The notes: a model not told the origin generated them from the letters alone. Shown: positions 33,219 through 41,806, counted from the stretch's first letter. The stretch is DNA of 64,000 bases from Bacillota bacterium (GCA_023386345.1 JAEWJT010000015.1:396730-460729), one strand, 5' to 3'. Numbers and translations are program-made.

Positions 33219-33290
33219 AACAGAGTAATTACATAGTTTTATTGCTTATTTGGTATCAGCCATATCGCTGACTACTTATTCTTTATTATA
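33196..33290 (-). ncRNA. Antitoxin antisense RNA, about 95 nt
   Basis: Transcribed towards the toxin gene from a consensus promoter and ending over its last codons, so its 3' part is perfectly complementary to the toxin mRNA 3' end. This convergent layout is the standard of TxpA/RatA-type systems. Its 5' part (GAATAAGTAGTCAGCGATATGG) resembles the toxin leader (GAATAAGTAGTGCAGGGTATGG), an inverted duplication in the DNA. Confidence 0.68.
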
Positions 33291-33295
33291 TTTTG

Positions 33296-33324
33296 ATTAT
33301 AACACTTTTATTATAAAATTACAA
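33296..33324 (-). promoter_or_regulatory. Promoter of the antitoxin RNA
   Basis: Minus strand TTGTAA (33319-33324), 17-base spacer, TATAAT (33296-33301). Stronger than the toxin promoter, as expected for a labile antitoxin RNA. Confidence 0.7.
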
Positions 33325-33346
33325 TAGTAATTTTTAAAAATCACTT

Positions 33347-34747
33347 TTAGTCTTCCATATATCTTTCAAACAAATCTTCAAAAAAATCTTCTATGTCAAA
33401 TTTGTCTAAATACTTCCAGTTGTGATCATGATTTTTTATACAATTCATCCATTCCTTTTTGTCTGTTTCAAAATATAGCTTGATAAATAGATTAAAAATC
33501 TCACAATTTTCGTCATCTATTGGAACCTGATAATTATCACTCACAACACTTATTTTATGTGCATAGGATTTCGGTGGTGAGCTTAGTACAGGTAGATACT
33601 CATGCTTAATATCAATTACCATTCCGAGCTTTAAATCCTTTAATGCAATAGCTTTTCCTTTTTTATCTAAAATTATTGTCTTGTCATCTACGGTAAGTAT
33701 AATTGTGTTCTCGTAATATCTAGTGCCAACCTTTACTTCATAGCTTGCAGTAACTGTTTTACCCTTAAGGTCTATCTCCTCAATCACTGCATCTTCTATA
33801 AATTCTGTCTTTAATTCGTCAAGAACTTCTACAGAATAAGCGGTGCTCTGAGGCGGCAAGCTAAATGTCATTGCCATTGAATGATTTACTTTTATTTTTT
33901 GACCTATAGCTAAATCATCAAATGATATTGCTTGGTTAAATTTATTCTTTATAGTAGCATTATCAGCTAGAATAAATAAAATTTGTTTAGTAATATCATT
34001 TGCATCTCCAACAAGAATGTATGATTTTTTATTATTTGTATATACATTCAATATCTTAGATTCTGTAATTTGAGTATTATCTTCACTTTTAACTACACTA
34101 ATTTTATAAGCATAGGCTTGTGGAACAGCAGATTTTGTCATTTTCAATGAATGCTCAACATTGACAATCATACCTTTCTTTAAAGCTGATATTTTTATAA
34201 TCTCTCCAAACTGGTTATAGACTTTAGTGTCCTTATCAGTAAGCAATACCATAAAATTATCTACAACTCTATTTCTGTTATCAAGTGTTTCATACATAAT
34301 TGTAACTGATGTTTCATTTTTAGAATTTACAGTTATTTCATCAATAATAGCATTTTTTATTTGCGCTACTGAATCTGAATTTTTGATAACTTTAACGCTT
34401 ATAGCGTTATTAACTTTATCTTTTTTATCTTTTGACACCTTATTATATACTATTTCTACACTCATACCTTTTTTTAAATCTGAGAACTTAATCTTAGCAT
34501 CATTAGCATCTAATATGGTAGTTTTATCAGATAATTTAAACATAGATTTATATGATTTTTCTCCTAGAGTTATTGTTTTTGAGTTTATCTCTGTAATTTC
34601 TCCTGTTTTAACATATTCCTTAATCAGTGTCGAACTATACGCTTTATACTTGGTTGAATCCTTGCTATCAGCAAAAACAGCCATATTTGAAAATAGCATA
34701 ATCGCTGCCAACAAAAGCGACATTGTTTTTAATAAATGTTTACTCAT
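33347..34747 (-). CDS. Secreted protein with four related repeats
   Basis: 466 residues from the ATG at 34747 (site TGGAGGC). The signal peptide ends near SNMAVFADS. Four repeats of about 85 residues follow (roughly 45-125, 130-225, 230-315, 318-405). Each has a beta-rich pattern: I-x-EI, a Thr-Val strand, DKTTI(L/K) with Asp, (S/K)DLKKGM-x-V and, in three, a closing P-x-x-YA-x-K-I-S-V-V. The C-terminal 60 residues are acidic and aromatic (DIEDFFEDLFERYMED). The repeats recall DUF5666-like OB-type modules, but I am not sure. Probably exported; function unknown. Confidence 0.7.
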   Translation of the reverse strand: MSKHLLKTMSLLLAAIMLFSNMAVFADSKDSTKYKAYSSTLIKEYVKTGEITEINSKTITLGEKSYKSMFKLSDKTTILDANDAKIKFSDLKKGMSVEIVYNKVSKDKKDKVNNAISVKVIKNSDSVAQIKNAIIDEITVNSKNETSVTIMYETLDNRNRVVDNFMVLLTDKDTKVYNQFGEIIKISALKKGMIVNVEHSLKMTKSAVPQAYAYKISVVKSEDNTQITESKILNVYTNNKKSYILVGDANDITKQILFILADNATIKNKFNQAISFDDLAIGQKIKVNHSMAMTFSLPPQSTAYSVEVLDELKTEFIEDAVIEEIDLKGKTVTASYEVKVGTRYYENTIILTVDDKTIILDKKGKAIALKDLKLGMVIDIKHEYLPVLSSPPKSYAHKISVVSDNYQVPIDDENCEIFNLFIKLYFETDKKEWMNCIKNHDHNWKYLDKFDIEDFFEDLFERYMED

Positions 34748-34909
34748 TTTAGCCTCCAAAAATATTTTTTCTTTCTTGCATTTTCTTAGACGTTATCAGG
34801 AGCAAAAAGTTCCATTTGAGTAAAAAAACAATAATATTTATTTCGACAAAATAATTAATTCTTGCTGCTTATCTAAATTTATCAATTAATATTTTCCAGT
34901 AAATACCAT

Positions 34910-34938
34910 GTGACAAATTATGTTATTTATGTTATCAT
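34910..34938 (+). promoter_or_regulatory. Promoter of the THF riboswitch-folT transcript
   Basis: GTGACA (34910-34915), 17-base spacer, TATCAT (34933-34938), placing the transcript start a few bases before the riboswitch. Confidence 0.5.
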
Positions 34939-34951
34939 AAAAATTGAATTA

Positions 34952-35046
34952 AACAGAGTGGATAAGATGCGTAAAGTGTTAAGAGATGGGAGGTTGCTCT
35001 TAAACGAAGGACTTTGTGTCTGCGGTATCTTGTCGCTTCCGCTGTT
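34952..35046 (+). promoter_or_regulatory. Tetrahydrofolate (THF) riboswitch
   Basis: The closing stem AACAG ... CTGTT encloses the conserved strings of the class I THF aptamer: GATGCGTAAAGTGTTAAGAG, GATGGGA, AACGAAG, GCGGTATC and CGCTTCCGC. This RNA binds reduced folates and in Firmicutes controls folate transport or synthesis genes. The gene behind it is a folate-type ECF substrate component, which agrees. The expression platform is unclear; a hairpin AAATTGAATT ... AATTCAATTT at about 35150-35174 precedes the ribosome binding site. Confidence 0.88.
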
Positions 35047-35191
35047 AATGCTATATTAAAAATATTAGCTTAATATGATACATATTGTGTTAGTATGGAA
35101 AAAATAATATTAATAATTTGCGGAAGTATTACTTTGTTAAACCATCAAATTGAATTGTTATAATTCAATTTATAGAAAGGAATGGCTTAAA

Positions 35192-36034
35192 ATGAAGAGT
35201 AATACTTTTTTTACACCCCAAAAATCTGTAGATTCACAATATACTACAGAACAAAACACCGCTAAGCAGAATAAAAGACAGTCTTTGGCGGGAGGACAAT
35301 TTTCTATAATCAATATTGCAAGAGCAGGCATATTTACTTCAATTGCTTTGGTTTTAAACCTTATGTTTCTTGCATATATCCCAATTGCAGGTATAAATGC
35401 TGTTAAAATCACATTTGCACCGCCATTTACAATGATTGTAGGTATAATCTGCGGACCTGTTATGGGACTTTTTTCAGGTGCTTTGGTGGATCTTATCCCA
35501 GCTTTAATAAAGCCTGTCGGTGCATATTTCCCAGGTTTTACAATTTCAGCAGCTTTGACTGCCTTAATGGTTTCACTTATGCACAAGCATTTCAAAAGCG
35601 ATAAAATTAACTATAATATTTTGAACGCAGTACTTATAGTTATACTATCTGCTGGTTTTGTAGGAGCTTTTGTATTAAATAAGATGCTTAGCTTTGAAAG
35701 CGGAAGCTTATATTATAATGGTGCTCCATTAAATTTATGGATTATTGTGGGATTTATAGCACTTGTTATAGCCTACATAATAGTGCCGATAATAATTACT
35801 TCAAAGTTCAATTTCAAGGTGAAGATGGACAAAATTTTGTTTATTGTTAGTGTTACACAGTTTATTTTTTCAATAATAATAAATACTTATTTTCTATCTG
35901 TTATTTATGGAAAAGGATATTTGGCATTCTTGCCTGGAAGAATTATAACCAGCTTTTTTACGATACCTATATACACATTTATTATTGCAACAATTTTAGA
36001 AATTGTAGATAAAAGATTTAAGATTAAGTTATAA
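35192..36034 (+). CDS. folT: ECF transporter S component, folate type
   Basis: 280 residues from the ATG at 35192 (site GAAAGGA). A hydrophilic N-terminal extension of about 45 residues precedes six predicted membrane helices. The first is IARAGIFTSIALVLNLMFLAYIPI; PPFTMIVGIICGPVMGLFSGALVDLIPALIKPVGAYFPGFTISAAL follows in blocks and is typical of FolT-like S components. S components bind the vitamin and work with a shared energising module (EcfA, EcfA', EcfT) encoded elsewhere. The THF riboswitch upstream makes folate the likely substrate. Confidence 0.88.
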   Translation: MKSNTFFTPQKSVDSQYTTEQNTAKQNKRQSLAGGQFSIINIARAGIFTSIALVLNLMFLAYIPIAGINAVKITFAPPFTMIVGIICGPVMGLFSGALVDLIPALIKPVGAYFPGFTISAALTALMVSLMHKHFKSDKINYNILNAVLIVILSAGFVGAFVLNKMLSFESGSLYYNGAPLNLWIIVGFIALVIAYIIVPIIITSKFNFKVKMDKILFIVSVTQFIFSIIINTYFLSVIYGKGYLAFLPGRIITSFFTIPIYTFIIATILEIVDKRFKIKL

Positions 36035-36064
36035 TAATGTATGTAATACGTAAGTAAGTAATTT

Positions 36065-36105
36065 AAATAGGCTATCGCAATTTAGTTTTGCGACAGCCTA
36101 TTTTA
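36065..36105 (+). terminator. Rho-independent terminator after folT
   Basis: AAATAGGCT-ATCGCAA pairs with TTGCG-AC-AGCCTATTT, followed by TTAA. Confidence 0.82.
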
Positions 36106-36164
36106 ATATTCTTAATTTTTATAAATATTCAATTTAATTAAAAAATTTTGTTTCTTAAATTAAA

Positions 36165-36195
36165 ATAAAGACAGAAGAAACATTCCTCTGTCTTG
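36165..36195 (-). terminator. Terminator after the nitroreductase-like gene
   Basis: On the minus strand AAGACAGA pairs with TCTGTCTT, followed by TATTTTAATTT. Confidence 0.7.
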
Positions 36196-36208
36196 CACTT
36201 TTTCATTT

Positions 36209-37069
36209 CTATATATTGCAATATCCAATAACTTCATAATTATCAGGGATATTATAGTTCTTTTCAGGAGCATTTAATGTCCATGTTATGTCTGTAAGTG
36301 TTGAATCCACTATTGCCTCAAAGTATAGCATAACTATACCGGCATCTACTTCTTCCTCATATGAGCCAGTATGCGCATCTTCTCTAACTGTTAAAACTAC
36401 AACACCATCGTCAAGGATAAATCTCCAAGGCTGTCTGTTTAAAGTTGATGGAGCTAATCTTGAATAATGGAAAGCATTTAGCAAAGCTCTATTTTCTAAT
36501 TCTTCTGCTGTCACAGCATTGCCCCAAGCGTTTAAATAAACTATATCCTCTACTCCAAGTCTTTCAGATGTATTGTCTGAAACTATATCAAGCTTAGTTT
36601 TTGACATATTTTCACCTGTTTTATGTAAATTTATAACCTTTGTCTTATTATCATCATAGCCAAGTGCTATAATTGCAACAACATCTTTATCACTGTTTAT
36701 ACCAAGGCTAGATTTTACTAAGATACTATCATTAAAAGTTACCCAGCACGAGCCTATTTCCATGTCTAAAGCTTTTAGAACTATTTCTTCGCCTATATAT
36801 CCTGCATTCTTTAGATAATCATCTTTTTTCTCAGACAACAGCAATATATAGTTAGGTGCATCAAGCATAAATCCTTTATACCCAACTTTTCCGTTAAGCT
36901 TTGAGAACACCTCATTGCCCATAACAATTGCTTCTACCTCAATATCAGAAATTAATCTTTTAGCATTATTAACATAAGCTTCTAATTCTTTAATATCTTC
37001 ATTTTTCAATGCAATTTTTTTATAATCTCTTACTGATTTTCTGTTTGATATAAGTTTTTTATAATCCAT
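36209..37069 (-). CDS. Nitroreductase-family protein (putative TM nitroreductase type)
   Basis: 286 residues from the ATG at 37069 (site ATGGAGGA). N-terminal SNRKSVRDYKKIALKNEDI is the FMN phosphate-binding region of nitroreductases; the fold seems duplicated, with a second half from RALLNAFHYSRLAPSTLNRQPWRFILDD near 205-232. This matches the PF14512 group of two-lobed putative nitroreductases. GYIGEEIVLKALDMEIGSCW in the middle is also typical. Probable FMN oxidoreductase of unknown substrate. Confidence 0.82.
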   Translation of the reverse strand: MDYKKLISNRKSVRDYKKIALKNEDIKELEAYVNNAKRLISDIEVEAIVMGNEVFSKLNGKVGYKGFMLDAPNYILLLSEKKDDYLKNAGYIGEEIVLKALDMEIGSCWVTFNDSILVKSSLGINSDKDVVAIIALGYDDNKTKVINLHKTGENMSKTKLDIVSDNTSERLGVEDIVYLNAWGNAVTAEELENRALLNAFHYSRLAPSTLNRQPWRFILDDGVVVLTVREDAHTGSYEEEVDAGIVMLYFEAIVDSTLTDITWTLNAPEKNYNIPDNYEVIGYCNI

Positions 37070-37207
37070 AGTTCCTCCATTTATTGATATTTTATATACG
37101 TATACTAATTTTACAAAATTCAAAAATACTTGTATATTATCTATATCCTATTTAATACTTTTTCAAACTCATCTTCTAAAAAGCTTTAATCTTTAATTAT
37201 CAGATAG

Positions 37208-38044
37208 CTAAAACGCTACAACAATCCCACCATTATCTGCATAGACTGTACTAAGTCCTCCTGCTGCAAATATCAATACATCTTTAAACTTAAATCTTTT
37301 TAAAATTTCATTCTTTAAATTTTCAGCTTTTTCCTTAGCATTTGAATGAGTTATGCCAAGTACAGTGTTTTCAAAATCCACACCAGACTCGCCAATCATA
37401 TCAACTAATCTATTAAATGCTTTTTTATTACCTCGTACCTGTTCAAGAAGTACAATCTCTCCCTTGCCATTCTCGCCCATTATAGGAACTATATGCAGAA
37501 ATGATGCTAACATAGCTTTTAAATTGCTTATTCTACCATTTTTAACAAGGTTGTCTAGTGAATCTAAAATAAATAAGGTTTTCATTTTGGAAATATATTT
37601 ATTAACAGAAGTAATTATGTCATCAAATTTTAAATTTTGCATAATCAACTCTTTTATCTTTAGAATTACAAGGTTTACACCAGCACAGGCAGATTGTGTG
37701 TCAAAAATATGCACCAAGGCTTCAGGGAGCTTCTCTAAAAACATATTTTTTGCTAGGACTGCACTATTGTAAGAACCACTTAAAGCAGCCGAAATCGTTA
37801 CAACAAAGGAGGCTCCTTCCTTTGAAAATGAATCATAAAATTCGCTTGGTGAAGGGCAGGCAGTCTTTATTTGATTAAAACTTGCTTTCATCTTTTTCAT
37901 CAGTTCTTCTGTATTTAGATCGGTATCTACTATTTCCTCATTGTCAATTTGTATCTTAAAAGGTACTATCTCAAGCCCATCTGTAATAAATTCCTTATTC
38001 TCCTTGAAATCAACACTACTATCAGCAATTATTTTATTTTCCAT
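37208..38044 (-). CDS. DegV family fatty-acid-binding protein
   Basis: 278 residues from the ATG at 38044 (site GAAGGGA). IIADSSVDF at the start, VPFKIQID, CPSPSEFYDSF and ISAALSGSYNSAVLAK near 85-100 are the conserved ligand-contact segments. DegV/FakB proteins hold a fatty acid for phosphorylation by the kinase FakA, feeding exogenous fatty acids into lipid synthesis. FakA is not in the window. It follows the GGDEF-like gene by about 30 bases on the same strand, so both may be cotranscribed. Confidence 0.92.
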   Translation of the reverse strand: MENKIIADSSVDFKENKEFITDGLEIVPFKIQIDNEEIVDTDLNTEELMKKMKASFNQIKTACPSPSEFYDSFSKEGASFVVTISAALSGSYNSAVLAKNMFLEKLPEALVHIFDTQSACAGVNLVILKIKELIMQNLKFDDIITSVNKYISKMKTLFILDSLDNLVKNGRISNLKAMLASFLHIVPIMGENGKGEIVLLEQVRGNKKAFNRLVDMIGESGVDFENTVLGITHSNAKEKAENLKNEILKRFKFKDVLIFAAGGLSTVYADNGGIVVAF

Positions 38045-38077
38045 AATGCAAGTTCCCTTCATTTATATTATATATTT

Positions 38078-38992
38078 TTACTGCAATATCATATCTGTTC
38101 CCAACAATTTTGATTTTTTAATCTTTTCTTCAAGCTCAATGATAATTTCTTCTTTTTTCTGACCAGAATAATCAATCCCAGCCCCATTAAAATGTATCTC
38201 TGAACCATCATATAATATTATAACTTTTTTTAAACTTTTTTTCAACCTATCAAATAATATTTTTGCAATATCTATATCGACATCATTATAAACTATCAAG
38301 AATTTATCCCCTAAATATCTACAAGCGAAGTCGATTTTTCTTGTATTTGCAATAATACAATCTCCTATTTCCATGAGCATCTTATCAGCAGCCTTTGAAC
38401 CATAATTCAAATTTAATGCCTTAAAGTTTCTAAAATCTATCAACAGTACAGAAAACTTTATATTTTCTTCGTGATAATTTTTTATACTTGTATCCAGACT
38501 ATCCATTGTAAATTGATAGTTATATAGCTTTGTTACATTATCCTTGTCATTCTTTATCCTCAAATCCTCTAGCAGATATTCAATTTGTCTGTTTTTTTCT
38601 TGTAGTATTCTGTTAATTTGCTTTTTTTCTGTTACATCTTGTATAATTACATTAAAAACGCCTTCTTCATATCCAAATATAAATAATCTCGCATATTTAT
38701 CTACGGCATCGATGTACTGCTCAATTATCTTATACCGATTAGTCATAGCGGCATTCATGATGATTGAAGGCCAATCGAAAATAGACGCTTTTGAACTAGG
38801 ACAAACATCAGAAAATTTCCTGTTTTCAACATTGATGTCAGCTACCTCTGCAAATTTAAGAAAATGTTCATTTGCATAAATAATATATAATTCATTCGCA
38901 TTTGTAATATTATCTAGCCTAATTTCACAAGTTATGAAAGGCTCAAAATAACTTGACATAACATTGTATTTGTTTAAATTCAACTTATTCAT
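38078..38992 (-). CDS. PAS-GGDEF protein with degenerate active site
   Basis: 304 residues. Residues 15-130 look like a PAS domain with a PAC-type end (FNVIIQDVTEKKQINRIL), followed by a coiled coil (EKNRQIEYLLEDLRIK) and a GGDEF-type domain (KDNVTKLYNYQFTMDSLD, VLLIDFRNFKALNLNYGSKAADKML). The active-site loop reads RYLGDKFLIV, so GGDEF has become LGDKF, and the usual closing AD-x-AMY-x-AK is eroded to LEEKIKKSK. Cyclase activity is therefore unlikely; a sensing or binding role is possible. Ribosome binding site GAGGG. Confidence 0.85.
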   Translation of the reverse strand: MNKLNLNKYNVMSSYFEPFITCEIRLDNITNANELYIIYANEHFLKFAEVADINVENRKFSDVCPSSKASIFDWPSIIMNAAMTNRYKIIEQYIDAVDKYARLFIFGYEEGVFNVIIQDVTEKKQINRILQEKNRQIEYLLEDLRIKNDKDNVTKLYNYQFTMDSLDTSIKNYHEENIKFSVLLIDFRNFKALNLNYGSKAADKMLMEIGDCIIANTRKIDFACRYLGDKFLIVYNDVDIDIAKILFDRLKKSLKKVIILYDGSEIHFNGAGIDYSGQKKEEIIIELEEKIKKSKLLGTDMILQ

Positions 38993-39172
38993 GATAATCC
39001 CTCATTTCTTATTTACTGTTAATATAAAATATTATTTAATTTGATGATAGTACTATATATTACATGATACTACAAATTATACAATTATACAAATATCTTT
39101 TTATATAATATACATAATTTGTCCTTTTAACGGAAAATTCAATATTTGCGACCTTTGAATAAATATAATTAA

Positions 39173-39349
39173 CTTTATCCACAGTTGTTGATAACTTGTG
39201 GATAACTTAAGTTAAAAATTACTATGATTTTCTAAAAATAAAATTTTCTTAAAATTTTCAAAATAATTCTTGACATAAAAATGGCTTAAAATTTAGGTTT
39301 TTTTATAGTTGTGCACAACTTTATCCACAGCTGTTGATAACTTGTTAAT
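39173..39349. promoter_or_regulatory. Cluster of DnaA boxes
   Basis: Exact DnaA boxes (TTATCCACA): 39175-39183 (+), 39197-39205 (-) and 39321-39329 (+), with one-mismatch boxes (TTATCAACA) at about 39186-39194 and 39333-39341 on the minus strand. The two groups are near copies of one unit (CTTTATCCACAG-T/C-TGTTGATAACTTGT) 146 bases apart. A very AT-rich stretch (39350-39478) follows. dnaA itself is not in the window. Confidence 0.7.
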
Positions 39350-39478
39350 TAATAGAATTTATTAAATATTAATTTCGTTTTTGTAATATTTGAAATAAAT
39401 TATTAAATAAAAGTAAAAAATAAATTAAAAATTTTTATTAAAAAATATCTTGAAAAATTTATTATTTATAATTATACA

Positions 39479-39955
39479 TTACCACTCAACTATTTCGTCA
39501 TAAATAATTCCATCTTCAATAGTAATCTTGCCATAGCTGTATTTTCCAAAGGTTGGCATGCAAGCAGTTCCAGGATTAAAGTATAGAATTCCATTTTCGA
39601 ATTTGCTGTGTGATTTGTGAGTATGACCAAAAAGAACTATATTTGCATCATGATTTTCTGCATATCTTTTAAGTTCCTCTAAGTCTCTTTTAACGCCAAA
39701 AAGGTGTCCATGCGTTATGATAAACTTCTTATTTTCTATAACAACATCTTCAATATCGTTCGCTTCCATACCTGGATCGCAGTTTCCATTGACTTTTATA
39801 AATTTGCTAATGTTCAGCATTTGTGATATATAAGCTACATCCTTACAGCAGTCTCCGCAATGTATAAACATATCAAATTCACCGTCATTTTTAATTTTAT
39901 TCAAATATGTGTCAATCGTGTTGCCATGAGTATCACTTAAAACTAAAATTCTCAA
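39479..39955 (-). CDS. YfcE-type metallophosphoesterase
   Basis: 158 residues starting with TTG at 39955, overlapping the rdgB stop (TTGA). Metal-binding signatures of calcineurin-like phosphoesterases: LVLSDTHGN, FIHCGDCC, VNGNCD, ITHGHLFG and LFGHTHKS. E. coli YfcE is a phosphodiesterase of unknown physiological substrate. The coupling to rdgB is conserved in many Firmicutes and suggests a nucleotide-related role. Confidence 0.93.
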   Translation of the reverse strand: MRILVLSDTHGNTIDTYLNKIKNDGEFDMFIHCGDCCKDVAYISQMLNISKFIKVNGNCDPGMEANDIEDVVIENKKFIITHGHLFGVKRDLEELKRYAENHDANIVLFGHTHKSHSKFENGILYFNPGTACMPTFGKYSYGKITIEDGIIYDEIVEW

Positions 39956-40560
39956 TTTAATATCTCTCCTATTACATTTTTTAGATTTCTAAGGGCATTT
40001 GCTCTGTGACTCAGTGAATTTTTTTCCTCATCTGTCATCTCCCCAAAGGTTTTTTCTAAACCATCGACAATGAACAAAGGGTCATATCCAAATCCATTTT
40101 CTCCATGAGCCTCAAAACCAATTTTACCCCTGCATTCACCCTCTGCCTTTAGCTTTGAACCATCCTCTAATACAAGTGCTATGACGGTTTTAAAGCATGC
40201 AGTTCTTTTTTCTATCGGAACACCGTTAAGATTTTTCAAAAGCAGCTCATTATTGTCCTTGTAGCTCGCATGTTCTCCTGCATATCTTGCTGAGTATACC
40301 CCTGGAGCTCCATCTAAGGCATCTACAAACAATCCAGTGTCATCAGCTATTACAATTCCTTTTACAAGCTTTGACAGCTCCTCTGCCTTTTTAAAAGCAT
40401 TGCCTTCTAGGCTGTCCTTATCCTCCACTACATCAAAATCCTTAAAGCCTAAATCATCTTTTGAAACTACTTCTATATCTAAATCCTTTAATATTTCTTT
40501 TATTTCCTTAACCTTATGAGTATTGCCGCTTGACAATATAATTCTTCTGCTTGTTTTCAT
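39952..40560 (-). CDS. rdgB: XTP/dITP diphosphatase (RdgB/Ham1)
   Basis: 202 residues from the ATG at 40560 (site AGAAAGGA). ILSSGNTHKVKEIKEIL, GIVIADDTGLFVDALDGAPGVYSARYAGEHA and GFGYDPLFIVDG, GEMTDEEKNSLSHRANAL are the standard motifs. It hydrolyses non-canonical purine triphosphates (ITP, XTP) and keeps them out of DNA and RNA. Coupled to the yfcE-type gene. Confidence 0.95.
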   Translation of the reverse strand: MKTSRRIILSSGNTHKVKEIKEILKDLDIEVVSKDDLGFKDFDVVEDKDSLEGNAFKKAEELSKLVKGIVIADDTGLFVDALDGAPGVYSARYAGEHASYKDNNELLLKNLNGVPIEKRTACFKTVIALVLEDGSKLKAEGECRGKIGFEAHGENGFGYDPLFIVDGLEKTFGEMTDEEKNSLSHRANALRNLKNVIGEILN

Positions 40561-40636
40561 TTTTATTCCTTTCTGTGGACATATGGACATTTTTATTGTC
40601 CGATTGTTATATTCTAAGCAAGTTTTGCACTTTTCA

Positions 40637-41566
40637 TTAATATGCTTTGTCCGCTCTTCTTTTATTAAACCAAATTCTATCTATCCAATTATAGCAATTA
40701 TTTAATTGCTCACTACTAATTAAATACGATCTATGCTCAAATAATATCTTCAAATCAGGATTTTCGTGCTTTATAATTCTAAGGTATTTAGGAATAGGTG
40801 CCCATCCATCCTCTTCCTTTAAATCCTCTAAGGCAGGGTAATGGCTAATTCCTACATCATCATTGACACAGCACACATTAGACAGATGAATTGTATACGA
40901 ATATTTAGCAAATCTTTTCATTATATCTATTTCATCAAAATCCTTCTGAACCTTATGCTGATAATGCAATCTCGATAAATCCAAGCACATTTTTATATCT
41001 TGATATTCATCAAGAAGTTTTTCTAAAAAATTACTTTCTGTTATATATTTATTTAAACCATCAAACTCTAAAACAGGTATAAAACCATACTCCTTGCCTT
41101 TTCCGGAAATCCACTTGAAGAATTCTTCAGTATTTTTGATAAACAATCCTTCTGGATATTGAGATTCAAATACATATTCTGACTTGTCCTCAAATCTCCA
41201 ATTGGTTAAATTAAAATCATCTCTAAGTATAACTGGCTTAGGATAATGAAAAAGTACATGCTCAGGCTTTAGGTCTTTTTCCTTAATATATTTTAACTCA
41301 TTTTCAATTAATTCATACGCATTTCTTTTTACATCATAATCAAGAGATAAGAATAGTGCATCTCGCACAGGACTTAGTCCTCGCCTTAGTGGATAATGAA
41401 TTCCATATTTAAAATTTTTTTTGATAGCCTCATCACGCAGATTATCAACATCTTCTTCACTTGATAGCGAGCAAGCCTCAAGTCCAAAGAAATTTTCTCT
41501 AAATTCCTTTTGAAATCTATCAAAATCATATGAAAATACCATGCCTATCATAAAAATATTACCCAT
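40637..41566 (-). CDS. TIM-barrel protein of the sugar phosphate isomerase/endonuclease IV superfamily
   Basis: 309 residues from the ATG at 41566 (site GGTAGGTG). The pattern of strands and acidic/His residues fits the AP_endonuc_2 fold: GIHYPLRRG, HVLFHYPKP, FIPVLEFDGLN, IKMCLDLSRLHYQHK, YTIHLSNVC and ILFEHRSYLIS. These His/Glu/Asp positions would hold metal ions. The substrate cannot be inferred. No partner gene is nearby except rdgB-yfcE downstream on the same strand. Confidence 0.72.
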   Translation of the reverse strand: MGNIFMIGMVFSYDFDRFQKEFRENFFGLEACSLSSEEDVDNLRDEAIKKNFKYGIHYPLRRGLSPVRDALFLSLDYDVKRNAYELIENELKYIKEKDLKPEHVLFHYPKPVILRDDFNLTNWRFEDKSEYVFESQYPEGLFIKNTEEFFKWISGKGKEYGFIPVLEFDGLNKYITESNFLEKLLDEYQDIKMCLDLSRLHYQHKVQKDFDEIDIMKRFAKYSYTIHLSNVCCVNDDVGISHYPALEDLKEEDGWAPIPKYLRIIKHENPDLKILFEHRSYLISSEQLNNCYNWIDRIWFNKRRADKAY

Positions 41567-41708
41567 AATGCACCTACCCTCTAATGAAAATTTGTTATTC
41601 ATATATTATAACACAGTTCTAAATAAAACTGAAAGAAATATTTAAAGAAGTTTATAACATAATTTTCTATTTCTTAGGTGAAATATTGCAAAAACCATTT
41701 TAAAATAA

Positions 41709-41737
41709 TTGTAATATTTTGATGAATATTGTATAAT
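41709..41737 (+). promoter_or_regulatory. Sigma-A promoter of the chemoreceptor gene
   Basis: TTGTAA (41709-41714), 17-base spacer, TATAAT (41732-41737). No sigma-D (flagellar) promoter pattern is obvious. Confidence 0.6.
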
Positions 41738-41755
41738 ATAGTACAAATATGAACA

Positions 41756-41806
41756 ACACTAATTTCCAAATATGAACCAATATATTGGAATTAAGTGTAG
41801 GGTTCA
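41756..41806 (+). promoter_or_regulatory. Leader structure with possible pseudoknot before the chemoreceptor gene
   Basis: ACACTAATTTCCAA (41756-41769) pairs at 12 of 14 positions with TTGGAATTAAGTGT (41785-41798). The loop contains TGAACC (41773-41778), complementary to GGTTCA (41801-41806) just 3' of the stem, which would make an H-type pseudoknot. It begins about 12 bases after the predicted transcript start and about 70 bases before the ribosome binding site. It matches no riboswitch class I know. Confidence 0.4.

Noticed and set aside
34905..34935. Another Tn7-like end (CATGTGACAAATTATG)
   Set aside because: Only the short TGTGACAAAT string matches, without the TGTT terminus; it is better explained as the folT promoter.
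39173..39478. Calling the DnaA-box cluster the chromosomal origin
   Set aside because: dnaA and dnaN are not adjacent and gene orientation does not diverge here; reported only as a box cluster.
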